Source: Halalkalibacillus halophilus DSM 18494 (GTDB lineage: Bacteria > Bacillota > Bacilli > Bacillales > Alkalibacillaceae). Taken from it: a stretch of DNA of 64,000 nucleotides. The DNA lies in contig NZ_AUHI01000009.1 of assembly GCF_000423105.1 (NCBI RefSeq), forward strand, positions 71,882-135,881, read 5' to 3'. Positions 25,789 through 33,492 of the stretch are shown here, in pieces; position 1 is the first letter of the stretch, and each line of letters starts with the position of its first letter. Below the pieces are notes generated by a model. That model was not told where the DNA came from and ran no database searches. It saw only the letters and a list, made by a program, of their open reading frames with translations. The translations under genes and the position numbers were made by a program.

Positions 25789-26961
25789 CTATGAAGAAGC
25801 GGGGGAACTTTGCTTTTTTGTAAACAATATAGCGAGCATAATTAATAGAAACACCACGACTAGATAAAACAATGAATAACCTGCAAATAAATCGATATAA
25901 GCTCCTCCGAAGAGTGGCCCTGCGATACTTCCAAGGCTGAACATTACCCCGCATAAAATGTTTCCTGCAGGCAGCAAGGAGCGTGGCAACATGTCAGTCA
26001 TATATGCAATCCCTAAAGAATAAAGAGACCCGACAAGCATGCCGGCAATGGAAAAAGTAAGTACTAGACCAAGAACGGAGGATTCTACCCATGCACTTAA
26101 AGTAAAGACAACAGCACCACCACTTAGTACGAATAATAAGACTTTACGCCTTCCGATTTGATCACTCAACATCCCAAGAGGAATTTGCGAAATAATACTT
26201 CCCGCAGCAAAGCAAGGTATGATAAATGAAATTACAGCAACTTCATGCCCAAGACGCATCGCATACACCGGAAAATTACTGTGGAGTAAAGTTTCTAAAA
26301 ATCCATAAGTGAAGGGAGCTAATAGTGCAATCCAAGCATATTTAAAAACTTCTATAAACCTTCCCGCTGAACTTGTGGAGGTGACATGAATATCTTCTTC
26401 GTTCTCCTGTACGGGAAAATCATTCCTTACTAAGAACATCAGACTCCAAACAATAAGACATAAAACAGAACTCATAATAAAAGGTAGAGATGGACTGTAT
26501 TCAATAAGTGGAGTCATTAATGGACCAACTGCGAAACCTAACCCGAATGCTAATCCATAGATGGCAATAGAGCGACCTCTTTTATAACTAGGAGTAGTGG
26601 TAGTGATCCATGTTTGTGTACCGAAATGGAGTATATTATCACCGACTCCAATTAATAATCTTAGGATGAACCAAAACCAGATCGCATCCCAGATTGTAAA
26701 GAAAAATAAGGAACTAAAGACAAGTGCTCCACCAAAGAGGATGACTGGTTTATATCCAAATTTTCGCAATGGAGGCTCTAGAAAAGGTGAGATTAATAAA
26801 ATTCCTATGTAAAGTGCAGTAGCATGAAACCCATTTACAGCACTGGAAACACCTTGTTGTTCTAATAGGATAGCTATTAAAGGGAGCAACATTCCTTGTG
26901 AAAAGCCAGAGATTCCTACAATTGCTACTAATATTCCAAAACGTGTACGAACACTCACCAT
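25789..26961 (-). CDS. yfkF: MFS transporter (YfkF type)
   Basis: The 390-residue protein has twelve membrane helices in two halves with the MFS loop motif R-x-G-R-R (GMLSDQIGRRKVLL, about residue 258). B. subtilis yfkF, a putative multidrug or sugar exporter, occupies the same site next to yfkH in the same opposed orientation. The substrate is unknown. AAAGGAGG precedes the ATG. The name rests on synteny plus family. Confidence 0.8.
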   Translation of the reverse strand: MVSVRTRFGILVAIVGISGFSQGMLLPLIAILLEQQGVSSAVNGFHATALYIGILLISPFLEPPLRKFGYKPVILFGGALVFSSLFFFTIWDAIWFWFILRLLIGVGDNILHFGTQTWITTTTPSYKRGRSIAIYGLAFGLGFAVGPLMTPLIEYSPSLPFIMSSVLCLIVWSLMFLVRNDFPVQENEEDIHVTSTSSAGRFIEVFKYAWIALLAPFTYGFLETLLHSNFPVYAMRLGHEVAVISFIIPCFAAGSIISQIPLGMLSDQIGRRKVLLFVLSGGAVVFTLSAWVESSVLGLVLTFSIAGMLVGSLYSLGIAYMTDMLPRSLLPAGNILCGVMFSLGSIAGPLFGGAYIDLFAGYSLFYLVVVFLLIMLAILFTKKQSSPASS

Positions 26962-27066
26962 TACGAATACCTCCTTTCTGAAACAAACTTGATGACATTG
27001 TACCCGAATTACGTGTTAAAATAAAATACGACAATTGACAATAAAGCTATAAAGGAGAATGAAATC

Positions 27067-27453
27067 ATGAAGTTTAATGTCACAGAAGATCTTATGACAG
27101 GCGAATATGAATTTGGTCCATTAAATATCTCAGGAGATGAAACACAAGGTTATCGTCCATTCCAACTAATGGTCGCGTCTTTGGCAGGATGTAGCGCTCT
27201 TGTTTATAAACGAATTCTAGAAAAACAAAAAGTAGCTTATGAAGATATGACGATCGAAGCGGAAGTGGAACGTAGTGACGACAGTGTTCGAAAAATTGAA
27301 AAGGTTACGTTAACGTTTAAGGTTACAGGTAAAGATTTGAATCAAGAAAAACTACAGAAAAGCCTCCACACAGCTTCGAATAATTGTTCGATGGTACAGT
27401 CTGTCGTCCCTTCTATGGAAGTTGAAGAAATTGTGGAAATCATTGAGGCGTAA
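27067..27453 (+). CDS. OsmC/Ohr-family peroxidase-like protein
   Basis: The 128-residue protein has the OsmC fold order and both active-site cysteines, one in SLAGCSALVY (about residue 43) and one in NNCSMVQSV (about 106), which reduce organic hydroperoxides in Ohr and OsmC. It lies nearest the OsmC-like YhfA subgroup. The start follows AAAGGAG. The next gene begins only 14 bases after its stop, so they form an operon. An antioxidant role is expected but the subgroup's substrates are not settled. Confidence 0.88.
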   Translation: MKFNVTEDLMTGEYEFGPLNISGDETQGYRPFQLMVASLAGCSALVYKRILEKQKVAYEDMTIEAEVERSDDSVRKIEKVTLTFKVTGKDLNQEKLQKSLHTASNNCSMVQSVVPSMEVEEIVEIIEA

Positions 27454-27466
27454 GGAGTTTATACTA

Positions 27467-27619
27467 ATGGCACATCAAGATCAGAATTTAGAAGCGGTCA
27501 GAGCACGCTTGGCTCATTTGTTAGAACAGTTTGAGAATGTGGACCCAGAAAAATTAACCGTAGAGGATATAGACCGATATATTGCCTTGCTAAATGAAAT
27601 GGAAGAAAAGTTAAAATAA
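27467..27619 (+). CDS. SE1561-family small protein, 50 residues
   Basis: The true start is ATG 27467, after GGAGTT, giving a 50-residue helical acidic protein (MAHQDQNLEAVRARL... ending LNEMEEKLK). The pattern DPEKLTVEDIDRYIALL is that of the short SE1561 family found in staphylococci and bacilli, of unknown function. A frame that opens 45 bases upstream has no ribosome binding site. It is cotranscribed with the OsmC gene. Confidence 0.8.
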   Translation: MAHQDQNLEAVRARLAHLLEQFENVDPEKLTVEDIDRYIALLNEMEEKLK

Positions 27620-27622
27620 TGA

Positions 27623-27669
27623 ATCCCCCCTTTTGAGAAAAAAGATCTTAAATGGGGGTTGATTTTTTT
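27623..27669 (+). terminator. Intrinsic terminator after the SE1561 gene
   Basis: A CCCCC/GGGGG stem, extended imperfectly over a long loop, is followed by T7. Confidence 0.65.
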
Positions 27670-27736
27670 AATTTATGATTTTATCATGATAAAGTGCTAA
27701 CGCGATAACGTAAAAATTTATTTAAGGGAGATCTAT

Positions 27737-29050
27737 ATGGCAATAGCAGTTATACTATCTATTTTATTATTAGTTATATTAAGCTTATTTAGGGTCAATG
27801 TGTTGTTGGCTATCATCGTTTCTGCCATGGCAGCAGGGTTGATGTCTGGTTTAGATCCAGTAGAAACTTCTAAATTATTTGTGGAAAACTTAACAGGGAA
27901 TGCAAACACTGCTCTTTCCTATATTTTATTAGGCGGTTTTGCTGTTGCAATAAGTTTGACAGGTATCACCAAAGGTCTTGTCCAGTTTTTAAAGCGATTA
28001 ATTAAAGGACGAAGAGGCATAATGTTAATTGTCATTGTTATAATTGCTTCTCTTTCACAGAACGCAATCCCTGTGCATATAGCCTTTATTCCAATTTTAA
28101 TTCCACCATTAATTGCTGTTTTTGATAAAATGCAACTGGATCGTCGAGCTGTTGCAACGGCTTTAACGTTTGGACTTAAAGCACCTTACCTGACGATTCC
28201 GCTCGGTTTTGGATTAATTTTTCAAGTCATTATTGTAGATGAAATGGAATTAAATGGTGTAGATATTGCACTTGATCAGGTAACCCTTGCCATGATTATT
28301 CCAGGCTTAGGAATGGTTGTTGGGTTATTGATTGCTTTATTCATCACATATAGAAAGAAACGTGACTATGCACAAGTTAAACCGGAAGGAGAGCCAAGTG
28401 ATTATAGCGTCACAGATGATGTACCATTCGCATTTGAACGAAAACATGCCATGACTTTATTAGCGATCGTTGCAGCTTTACTCGTTCAAATTTTTACCGA
28501 GGAAATGGTACTTGGAGCACTTACTGGGTTACTTCTTATGTTTCTTCTCGTTGCAGTTCCACTTAAACAAAGTGAAGAAGTGATGTCCAAGGGAATTAGT
28601 ATGATGGGAATGATTGCTTTTATTATGCTAGCAGCTTCTGGTTTTGGTGGTATTTTACGTGAAACTGGATCTGTAGAAGCTATAGTCGAAGCTTCTTCTG
28701 GCTGGTTAGAAGGTAATCAGCTTATGATTGCATTTGTTCTTCTATTAATCGGATTAATTGTCACTTTAGGGCTCGGTTCTTCCTTTGGTACCATCCCAAT
28801 TCTCGCCGTGCTTTATGTACCAATCGCAACTGCCGCAGGATTTTCTCCAATGGCAATTGCTGTATTAATTGGGACAGCAGGTGCTTTGGGTGATGCTGGG
28901 TCACCAGCATCAGATTCTACACTTGGACCAACAGCTGGATTGAATGTGGACGGCAAACATAATCATATATGGGATACATGTGTCCCAACGTTCTTACACT
29001 TCAATATTCCACTGTTTATTTTTGGAATGATTGCTGCCGTCATATTGTAA
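27737..29050 (+). CDS. Na+/H+ antiporter family protein (YuiF/NhaC-like)
   Basis: The 437-residue protein has about twelve membrane helices with a repeated fold and the motifs SQNAIPVHIAFIPILIPP (about residue 108), ASGFGGIL (about 305) and GDAGSPASDSTLGPTAG (about 392). These are typical of the NhaC-like family, whose members either exchange sodium for protons or carry amino acids. The first reading is preferred here because of the salt-balance genes nearby. AAGGGAG precedes the ATG. It is a single gene with its own terminator. Confidence 0.8.
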   Translation: MAIAVILSILLLVILSLFRVNVLLAIIVSAMAAGLMSGLDPVETSKLFVENLTGNANTALSYILLGGFAVAISLTGITKGLVQFLKRLIKGRRGIMLIVIVIIASLSQNAIPVHIAFIPILIPPLIAVFDKMQLDRRAVATALTFGLKAPYLTIPLGFGLIFQVIIVDEMELNGVDIALDQVTLAMIIPGLGMVVGLLIALFITYRKKRDYAQVKPEGEPSDYSVTDDVPFAFERKHAMTLLAIVAALLVQIFTEEMVLGALTGLLLMFLLVAVPLKQSEEVMSKGISMMGMIAFIMLAASGFGGILRETGSVEAIVEASSGWLEGNQLMIAFVLLLIGLIVTLGLGSSFGTIPILAVLYVPIATAAGFSPMAIAVLIGTAGALGDAGSPASDSTLGPTAGLNVDGKHNHIWDTCVPTFLHFNIPLFIFGMIAAVIL

Positions 29051-29061
29051 CTTTTGAAAGT

Positions 29062-29091
29062 CCCTGTTGCTAAGGCAGCAGGGCTTTTTTT
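29062..29091 (+). terminator. Intrinsic terminator of the antiporter gene
   Basis: CCCTGTTGC pairs with GCAGCAGGG around TAAG, followed by CTTTTTTT. Confidence 0.9.
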
Positions 29092-29136
29092 AAAAAAACA
29101 TCCAAATATTACACGCTAACTACAATGTATAGTTCC

Positions 29137-29166
29137 TCATGATTCTTACTTTATTCAGCCATACTA
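29137..29166 (+). promoter_or_regulatory. Candidate sigma-G promoter of pdaA
   Basis: TCATG (29137-29141), then 18 bases, then CATACTA (29160-29166) match the sigma-G pattern gHATR-N18-CATnHTA. pdaA of B. subtilis is made in the forespore under sigma-G, which agrees. Confidence 0.5.
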
Positions 29167-29193
29167 AATGTATGAAATGAATGGAGGATGAAA

Positions 29194-29970
29194 ATGAAAC
29201 GTACATTGTTTTTAATCGTTATATTAATGTTAGTAGTTGTTAATACGATGTCAGCTACTTCAAATGAATCGTATGGATATGGGTATAAGAAAAACTTTGA
29301 AGAACGAGCTCCTGACTTAGGATTTTATGCAGGTTTGATTGAGAAGTACAATGGTATATATTTAGGGGATGAAAAAGAAAAGAAGGTTTACATTACTTTT
29401 GATAACGGGTATGAGCAGGGTTATACGGAATCAATCCTTGATACATTGAAGGAGAAACAAGTTCCTGCGACGTTTTTTTTAACCGGACATTACGTAGATG
29501 ATGTTCCTGAATTAGTAAGTAGAATGGTCGATGATGGACATATTATTGGAAATCATTCCGATCAACATTTAGACTACACGCAAACAAGTGATGAAAAGGT
29601 AAAAGCAGACTTAAAGGCATTGGATGATAAAATCACATCGGTTACAGATCAACAAGAGGTAAATTTATTTCGCCCAGCTAAAGGTGTTTTTAGCGAAAGA
29701 ACATTACAGTTAACGGACGAGCTAGGTTATACGAATGTTTTCTGGACGGTTGCCTTAGTGGATTGGCACCAAGACCAAAATAAAGGTTGGGAAAATGCTT
29801 TTGAAGAAGTAGTAAAACAAGTGCATCCTGGAGCCATTATTTTACTGCATGCTGTTTCTGAAGATAATGCAGAGGCGTTAGGGTACTTAATTGATGAATT
29901 GAGGAAACGGGGATATGAATTTGGCTCACTGGATGAAGCGGTTTGGAATAATGTAACACAACACAGATAA
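29194..29970 (+). CDS. pdaA: Peptidoglycan muramic-acid deacetylase PdaA (cortex delta-lactam)
   Basis: The protein has an N-terminal hydrophobic signal (about residues 2-22) and a NodB domain (about 65-255) with YITFDNGYE, HIIGNHS and RPAKGVFS, which hold the catalytic aspartate and the metal histidines. PdaA removes the N-acetyl group from muramic acid so that the spore cortex muramic delta-lactam can form. Length, the lead-in NESYGYGYKKNF and the FDNGYE variant of the TFDDG motif match B. subtilis PdaA. The start is ATG 29194, six bases from GGAGG; ATG 29188 touches the Shine-Dalgarno site. A sigma-G-like promoter lies upstream, and a yfjP-type gene follows, as in B. subtilis. Confidence 0.92.
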   Translation: MKRTLFLIVILMLVVVNTMSATSNESYGYGYKKNFEERAPDLGFYAGLIEKYNGIYLGDEKEKKVYITFDNGYEQGYTESILDTLKEKQVPATFFLTGHYVDDVPELVSRMVDDGHIIGNHSDQHLDYTQTSDEKVKADLKALDDKITSVTDQQEVNLFRPAKGVFSERTLQLTDELGYTNVFWTVALVDWHQDQNKGWENAFEEVVKQVHPGAIILLHAVSEDNAEALGYLIDELRKRGYEFGSLDEAVWNNVTQHR

Positions 29971-30038
29971 ATTTTTTGCTATTACGGAGTGCCAAGTTGT
30001 ACACTAGTCATAGTTGAAGCAATAAGGGAGAGAGAAAT

Positions 30039-30905
30039 ATGTGGAAGGAATATTATCACGCTGCTGGTATGTATGATTTTGATTATACGTTGAAGCGTTT
30101 GAACATGGATCCGCTTGTTCGCGTAGATATAAAAGAGCGATGGGTAGACATACCTGTGAGATTACCAAATAACAAATGTGTCGTACGAGTCAAAGCAGAA
30201 GGCACGACTGAAAAGCCAACATTTTCCGTTATGTCTGACCATGATGAAGACCAAGACATCATCTTTGAACATATCAGGAATTTATTTCAATGGGATAAAG
30301 ATTTAGAGGAAGTGTATGAGTTTTTTGAGGAAACGGATCTTGCAATGGTCTTTTTCTCTTATCCAGGCACACCTATTGTACGTGACTTTCATTTATACGA
30401 TTCCTTGATGAAAGTTATTATTCATCAACAATTGAACATGAAATTTGCTTATACTTTAACGACTCGTTTTGTTAGCAAATTCGGTAAACAAGTTGATGGG
30501 TCTTGGTTCTACCCTACACCTGAAGAAGTGGCTGAATTAGAGTATGAGCAACTTCAAGACTTACAGTTCAGTAGACGTAAAGCAGAGTATATTATTGATA
30601 CGTCTAAAATGATTGTAGATGGCGAGATAGACCTTCATAAAATCTCAAAAATGCAAAACGAAGAGATCATGAAGGATTTAGGGAAAATTCGTGGAGTAGG
30701 TCCTTGGACGGTTCAAAATTGGTTGCTTTTCGCACTCGGTAGAGATGATTTACTTCCAGGTGCAGACGTAGGAATCCAAAATGCTTTGAAAAACGTTTGG
30801 AAAATGGAAGAGAAACCTAAGAGAGAAATGATTGAAAAGGCTGGTGCTGCGTGGGCGCCATTTAGAAGTTATGCGGCAATGACATTGTGGAGAAGTATAG
30901 ATTAA
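30039..30905 (+). CDS. yfjP: DNA-3-methyladenine glycosylase, AlkA/HhH-GPD type (YfjP)
   Basis: The 288-residue protein has an N-terminal AlkA-like domain and a helix-hairpin-helix GPD module (about 195-245), LGKIRGVGPWTVQNWLL followed by LPGADVG, where the aspartate is the catalytic residue. It removes alkylated purines from DNA in base excision repair. It follows pdaA on the same strand, as yfjP follows the yfjQ-S genes in B. subtilis. AAGGGAG precedes the ATG. Confidence 0.88.
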   Translation: MWKEYYHAAGMYDFDYTLKRLNMDPLVRVDIKERWVDIPVRLPNNKCVVRVKAEGTTEKPTFSVMSDHDEDQDIIFEHIRNLFQWDKDLEEVYEFFEETDLAMVFFSYPGTPIVRDFHLYDSLMKVIIHQQLNMKFAYTLTTRFVSKFGKQVDGSWFYPTPEEVAELEYEQLQDLQFSRRKAEYIIDTSKMIVDGEIDLHKISKMQNEEIMKDLGKIRGVGPWTVQNWLLFALGRDDLLPGADVGIQNALKNVWKMEEKPKREMIEKAGAAWAPFRSYAAMTLWRSID

Positions 30906-30912
30906 CTTGATA

Positions 30913-30958
30913 AAAACTCCTTACCATTCCTTATATACAGGGTGGTAAGGAGTTTTGT
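30913..30958. terminator. Bidirectional terminator
   Basis: AAAACTCCTTACCA pairs perfectly with TGGTAAGGAGTTTT around a sixteen-base loop, with T/A runs on both flanks. Confidence 0.85.
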
Positions 30959-30978
30959 TCTTTAAGAGGTAGTTCGAT

Positions 30979-32436
30979 TTAATTTACGTCAAAGGGTAGT
31001 TCTGAATTAGAATCGAAATATTGATCAATGTTTTTAAATGATATGCTTGACCCACCATTTGATACATCAAATCCATCTCGTGCAATAACTACACCAGTAA
31101 AACTTTCTCCAGTAAAAGTAACCCTACCATTCGGAGCAAAGATCACACCATCGAATTGAGACCAGTTAGAATTTATAGTGACATCGCCTCCGCTTACAAT
31201 TACAAAATTCTCTGGATTATTATTTTGAGCATGAATGTTCACATTTCCTTCAGAGTATACTAAATTGTCTGATTGAAGCGTGCTATTGTTTTCGTAGCCG
31301 TTTTCCTCGTACCATTCTGCAGCTCTTAATCCTGGCATTGATTGGTCTGGGTGATTAGGTAAAGAAGGGAAAGTACTAGATGAGAAGTCACCTTCTATGG
31401 AAACCTCTCTATTCGTTTCGTTATTTAATTCCCCGTTTAAATATAAATCTTCTATGTTGTTGTTTCCTCCCCAACCAATAGTTAGATCACCATCTACATA
31501 CGTATCTTCTGCATTTATCGTTCCTTGCGGGAGTGTTAAAGAACCATTTATATATAGTTGATTGGCATTGATTGTTGCTCCGCCGCCACTCATGTTTAAG
31601 TTCCCATTGATCAAGACAGTATCAGCATGAATGGTTCCACTGCGAAAGTCGACATCTCCATCCAAAAATAAGTCCTCACTATTCAAATTTGCTCCACCAT
31701 AAATATTCGTTTTACCTTTTATGCTAATTAACTCTGTTTTACCTTGTTCTCCTAATGATGCACTTCCTGAAAGGTTCACACTGTTTCCTGATTTATCAAT
31801 ATATATAGTGTGTACTGATACAGAAGAGCTGCCATCAAAACTAATGTCGGATTGATTACGATTATTAATTACAACTTGTCCATTTTTACTTTCACTTGAT
31901 ACAGGAACACTTCCGCCTACAGATAGATTGGACCCGTACACAAAGACATTTTCGTCTCTTAAGTAGGAATAAAAATCTTGTCCGAATTCAGGTAAGGATA
32001 CACTTAAACTAGATTCTGTTTCTACTTCTTTTCTTGGTTCAATCGTTGTGTTTATGGAATACTCATTGCCAAAACTATTCTCAAGCGTAAATCCAACACC
32101 GAGTGATTCACTTCCATCGATAGTTACGTTTTCTGAACTAGAAACTTGATTAGTGTTTAGCGATAAACTTATCACATCATACCGATCTTCGTGGGTGAAT
32201 TGATTAAAAGAAATTGAATAATCTTCTGTTTCCGCTTGATGCTTTTGCCTCATTTGAGTGATAATAAGATTAGCCTCTTGTCGCAATTTGACATGAGAGT
32301 CTGTCTGTTCACTGTATTGCAGAGCATTAGCTAAAACGTGAAAGGCAAGTGTAGTGATCAAAGAAATAATAACTAATGTAGCTAACACTTCGACTAATGT
32401 TATTCCTTTTTGATTATTTATTCGTAAATATTTCAA
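30979..32436 (-). CDS. Large prepilin-like protein with C-terminal beta-solenoid
   Basis: The protein begins with a type IV prepilin signal: NNQKG then ITLVEVLATLVIISLI, with the glutamate at +5 and a 20-residue hydrophobic helix. The rest (about 100-489) is Ser/Asn/Gly-rich beta structure; residues about 240-340 hold five or six repeats of 18-20 residues with the pattern L-x-L/I-N/D-G-x-L-x-x, a right-handed solenoid as in polymer-forming or bactofilin-like folds. Such PilX/DUF7305-like proteins appear as minor pilins in Gram-positive pilus loci. It is divergent from the other pilus genes, sharing the 40-base gap at 32437-32475. A TTG start at 32436 is chosen after GGGTGG; a GTG 12 bases upstream is possible. 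Probably a tip or adhesin pilin. Confidence 0.7.
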   Translation of the reverse strand: MKYLRINNQKGITLVEVLATLVIISLITTLAFHVLANALQYSEQTDSHVKLRQEANLIITQMRQKHQAETEDYSISFNQFTHEDRYDVISLSLNTNQVSSSENVTIDGSESLGVGFTLENSFGNEYSINTTIEPRKEVETESSLSVSLPEFGQDFYSYLRDENVFVYGSNLSVGGSVPVSSESKNGQVVINNRNQSDISFDGSSSVSVHTIYIDKSGNSVNLSGSASLGEQGKTELISIKGKTNIYGGANLNSEDLFLDGDVDFRSGTIHADTVLINGNLNMSGGGATINANQLYINGSLTLPQGTINAEDTYVDGDLTIGWGGNNNIEDLYLNGELNNETNREVSIEGDFSSSTFPSLPNHPDQSMPGLRAAEWYEENGYENNSTLQSDNLVYSEGNVNIHAQNNNPENFVIVSGGDVTINSNWSQFDGVIFAPNGRVTFTGESFTGVVIARDGFDVSNGGSSISFKNIDQYFDSNSELPFDVN

Positions 32437-32475
32437 TTGACCACCCACTTTCTTTTAAGAGATGAGGAGAATTAG

Positions 32476-32898
32476 ATGCCTACTATAAAAAATAGATTAA
32501 AAGATTCTAGCGGCCTTACATTAATAGAGGTGTTAGGTGCGATTACGATTTTAAGTATTGTGTTGATAGGTTTTATGAATTTCTTCCCGCAATCCATGCT
32601 CTTAGCAAATAAAACAGAAGATGAATTGACAGCTGTGAATGTTGCAGAAGATGTTTTAGATCAAGTTAAAGCTAATGGAGAAAGCTCTTCCGTGGATTCT
32701 CCAATCTCTGCAAACAATCGTGAGTATTATCCCGTAGTAGAGTACATTCAGTCTAATGCCCATAGTGAAGCAGAACATACTTTGTCCCTTCAACGTGTAA
32801 GAATACAAATCTATACAACGACTCTTTCTGAGGGTGCTGTAACACCCGCTGCAGAGTTATACGGTTATGTAGAAACAGAGGAGGAATTGGATGAATAA
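32476..32898 (+). CDS. Minor pseudopilin with prepilin-type cleavage site
   Basis: The 140-residue protein carries the prepilin motif SSG then LTLIEVLGAITILSIVLIGF, with glutamate at +5, then a short globular acidic domain (about 45-140). It resembles PilV/GspI minor pilins in layout. It should be processed by the peptidase encoded at 36916 and placed in the initiating complex of the pilus. Its start follows GGAGAATTAG. The next gene overlaps its end by eight bases, so translation is coupled. Confidence 0.8.
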   Translation: MPTIKNRLKDSSGLTLIEVLGAITILSIVLIGFMNFFPQSMLLANKTEDELTAVNVAEDVLDQVKANGESSSVDSPISANNREYYPVVEYIQSNAHSEAEHTLSLQRVRIQIYTTTLSEGAVTPAAELYGYVETEEELDE

Positions 32899-33394
32899 AC
32901 TCACTTCTGAACGTGGTTATGTCCTCATAGTTGTTATCTTAATCATAGCAGTAATAGGTATTATTACACCACCCATTATGTCTAATATACTAAATAGTGC
33001 TATACAATACCAATCTACGGAAAAAGAATTACAACTTGATAAGTTAAGAGATATGGGACTTACATTTGCTGACGAAGCAATATTACATAGTGAAGATGTT
33101 GCATTAGAAGAAACGGAGACGTGGATCTCTGGTTTGTCAGAAGCACCGTCGAACCAACAAGTAATTAATCAATTTGAAACGTATTTTAAAGATGAATTAT
33201 CTAATTTAGGTATTAATGAGGAATTGATTATAGAGATAGAGGAAGATGCCAGTTATAGAGTTAGTTTTGAAGATATCAGTACATCAACTTCTGCTTTAAC
33301 TATTAACTATTATGTTACACCAGCATTGGAAGATGATTTTGATGATCGTCACATGGAAGAAGAATCCAAAGAAATAAGTCTTTCGATCAATTAA
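32891..33394 (+). CDS. PilX/GspK-like minor pilin without Glu5
   Basis: The 167-residue protein begins MNKLTSERG then YVLIVVILIIAVIGII, a pilin-like helix after a glycine but with valine where the conserved +5 glutamate should be. GspK/PilX-type minor pilins have this feature, which fits the tip position where no lower subunit has to be neutralised. The remainder is acidic and of unknown fold. It overlaps the preceding pilin by eight bases. The function is by analogy with GspK. Confidence 0.7.
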   Translation: MNKLTSERGYVLIVVILIIAVIGIITPPIMSNILNSAIQYQSTEKELQLDKLRDMGLTFADEAILHSEDVALEETETWISGLSEAPSNQQVINQFETYFKDELSNLGINEELIIEIEEDASYRVSFEDISTSTSALTINYYVTPALEDDFDDRHMEEESKEISLSIN

Positions 33395-33415
33395 TAATTA
33401 TTTTAGTGACAAAAG

Positions 33416-33444
33416 TCGCAATCTATTCTAACTATTAGTATAAT
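33416..33444 (+). promoter_or_regulatory. Candidate sigma-A promoter of the pilB operon
   Basis: TCGCAA (33416-33421), 17 bases, then a perfect TATAAT (33439-33444), in the gap between the minor pilin and pilB genes. Confidence 0.5.
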
Positions 33445-33492
33445 AAATGATATGTCGAAATATTAAATCATTTAAGAGAAAGGAAGGTTTCC

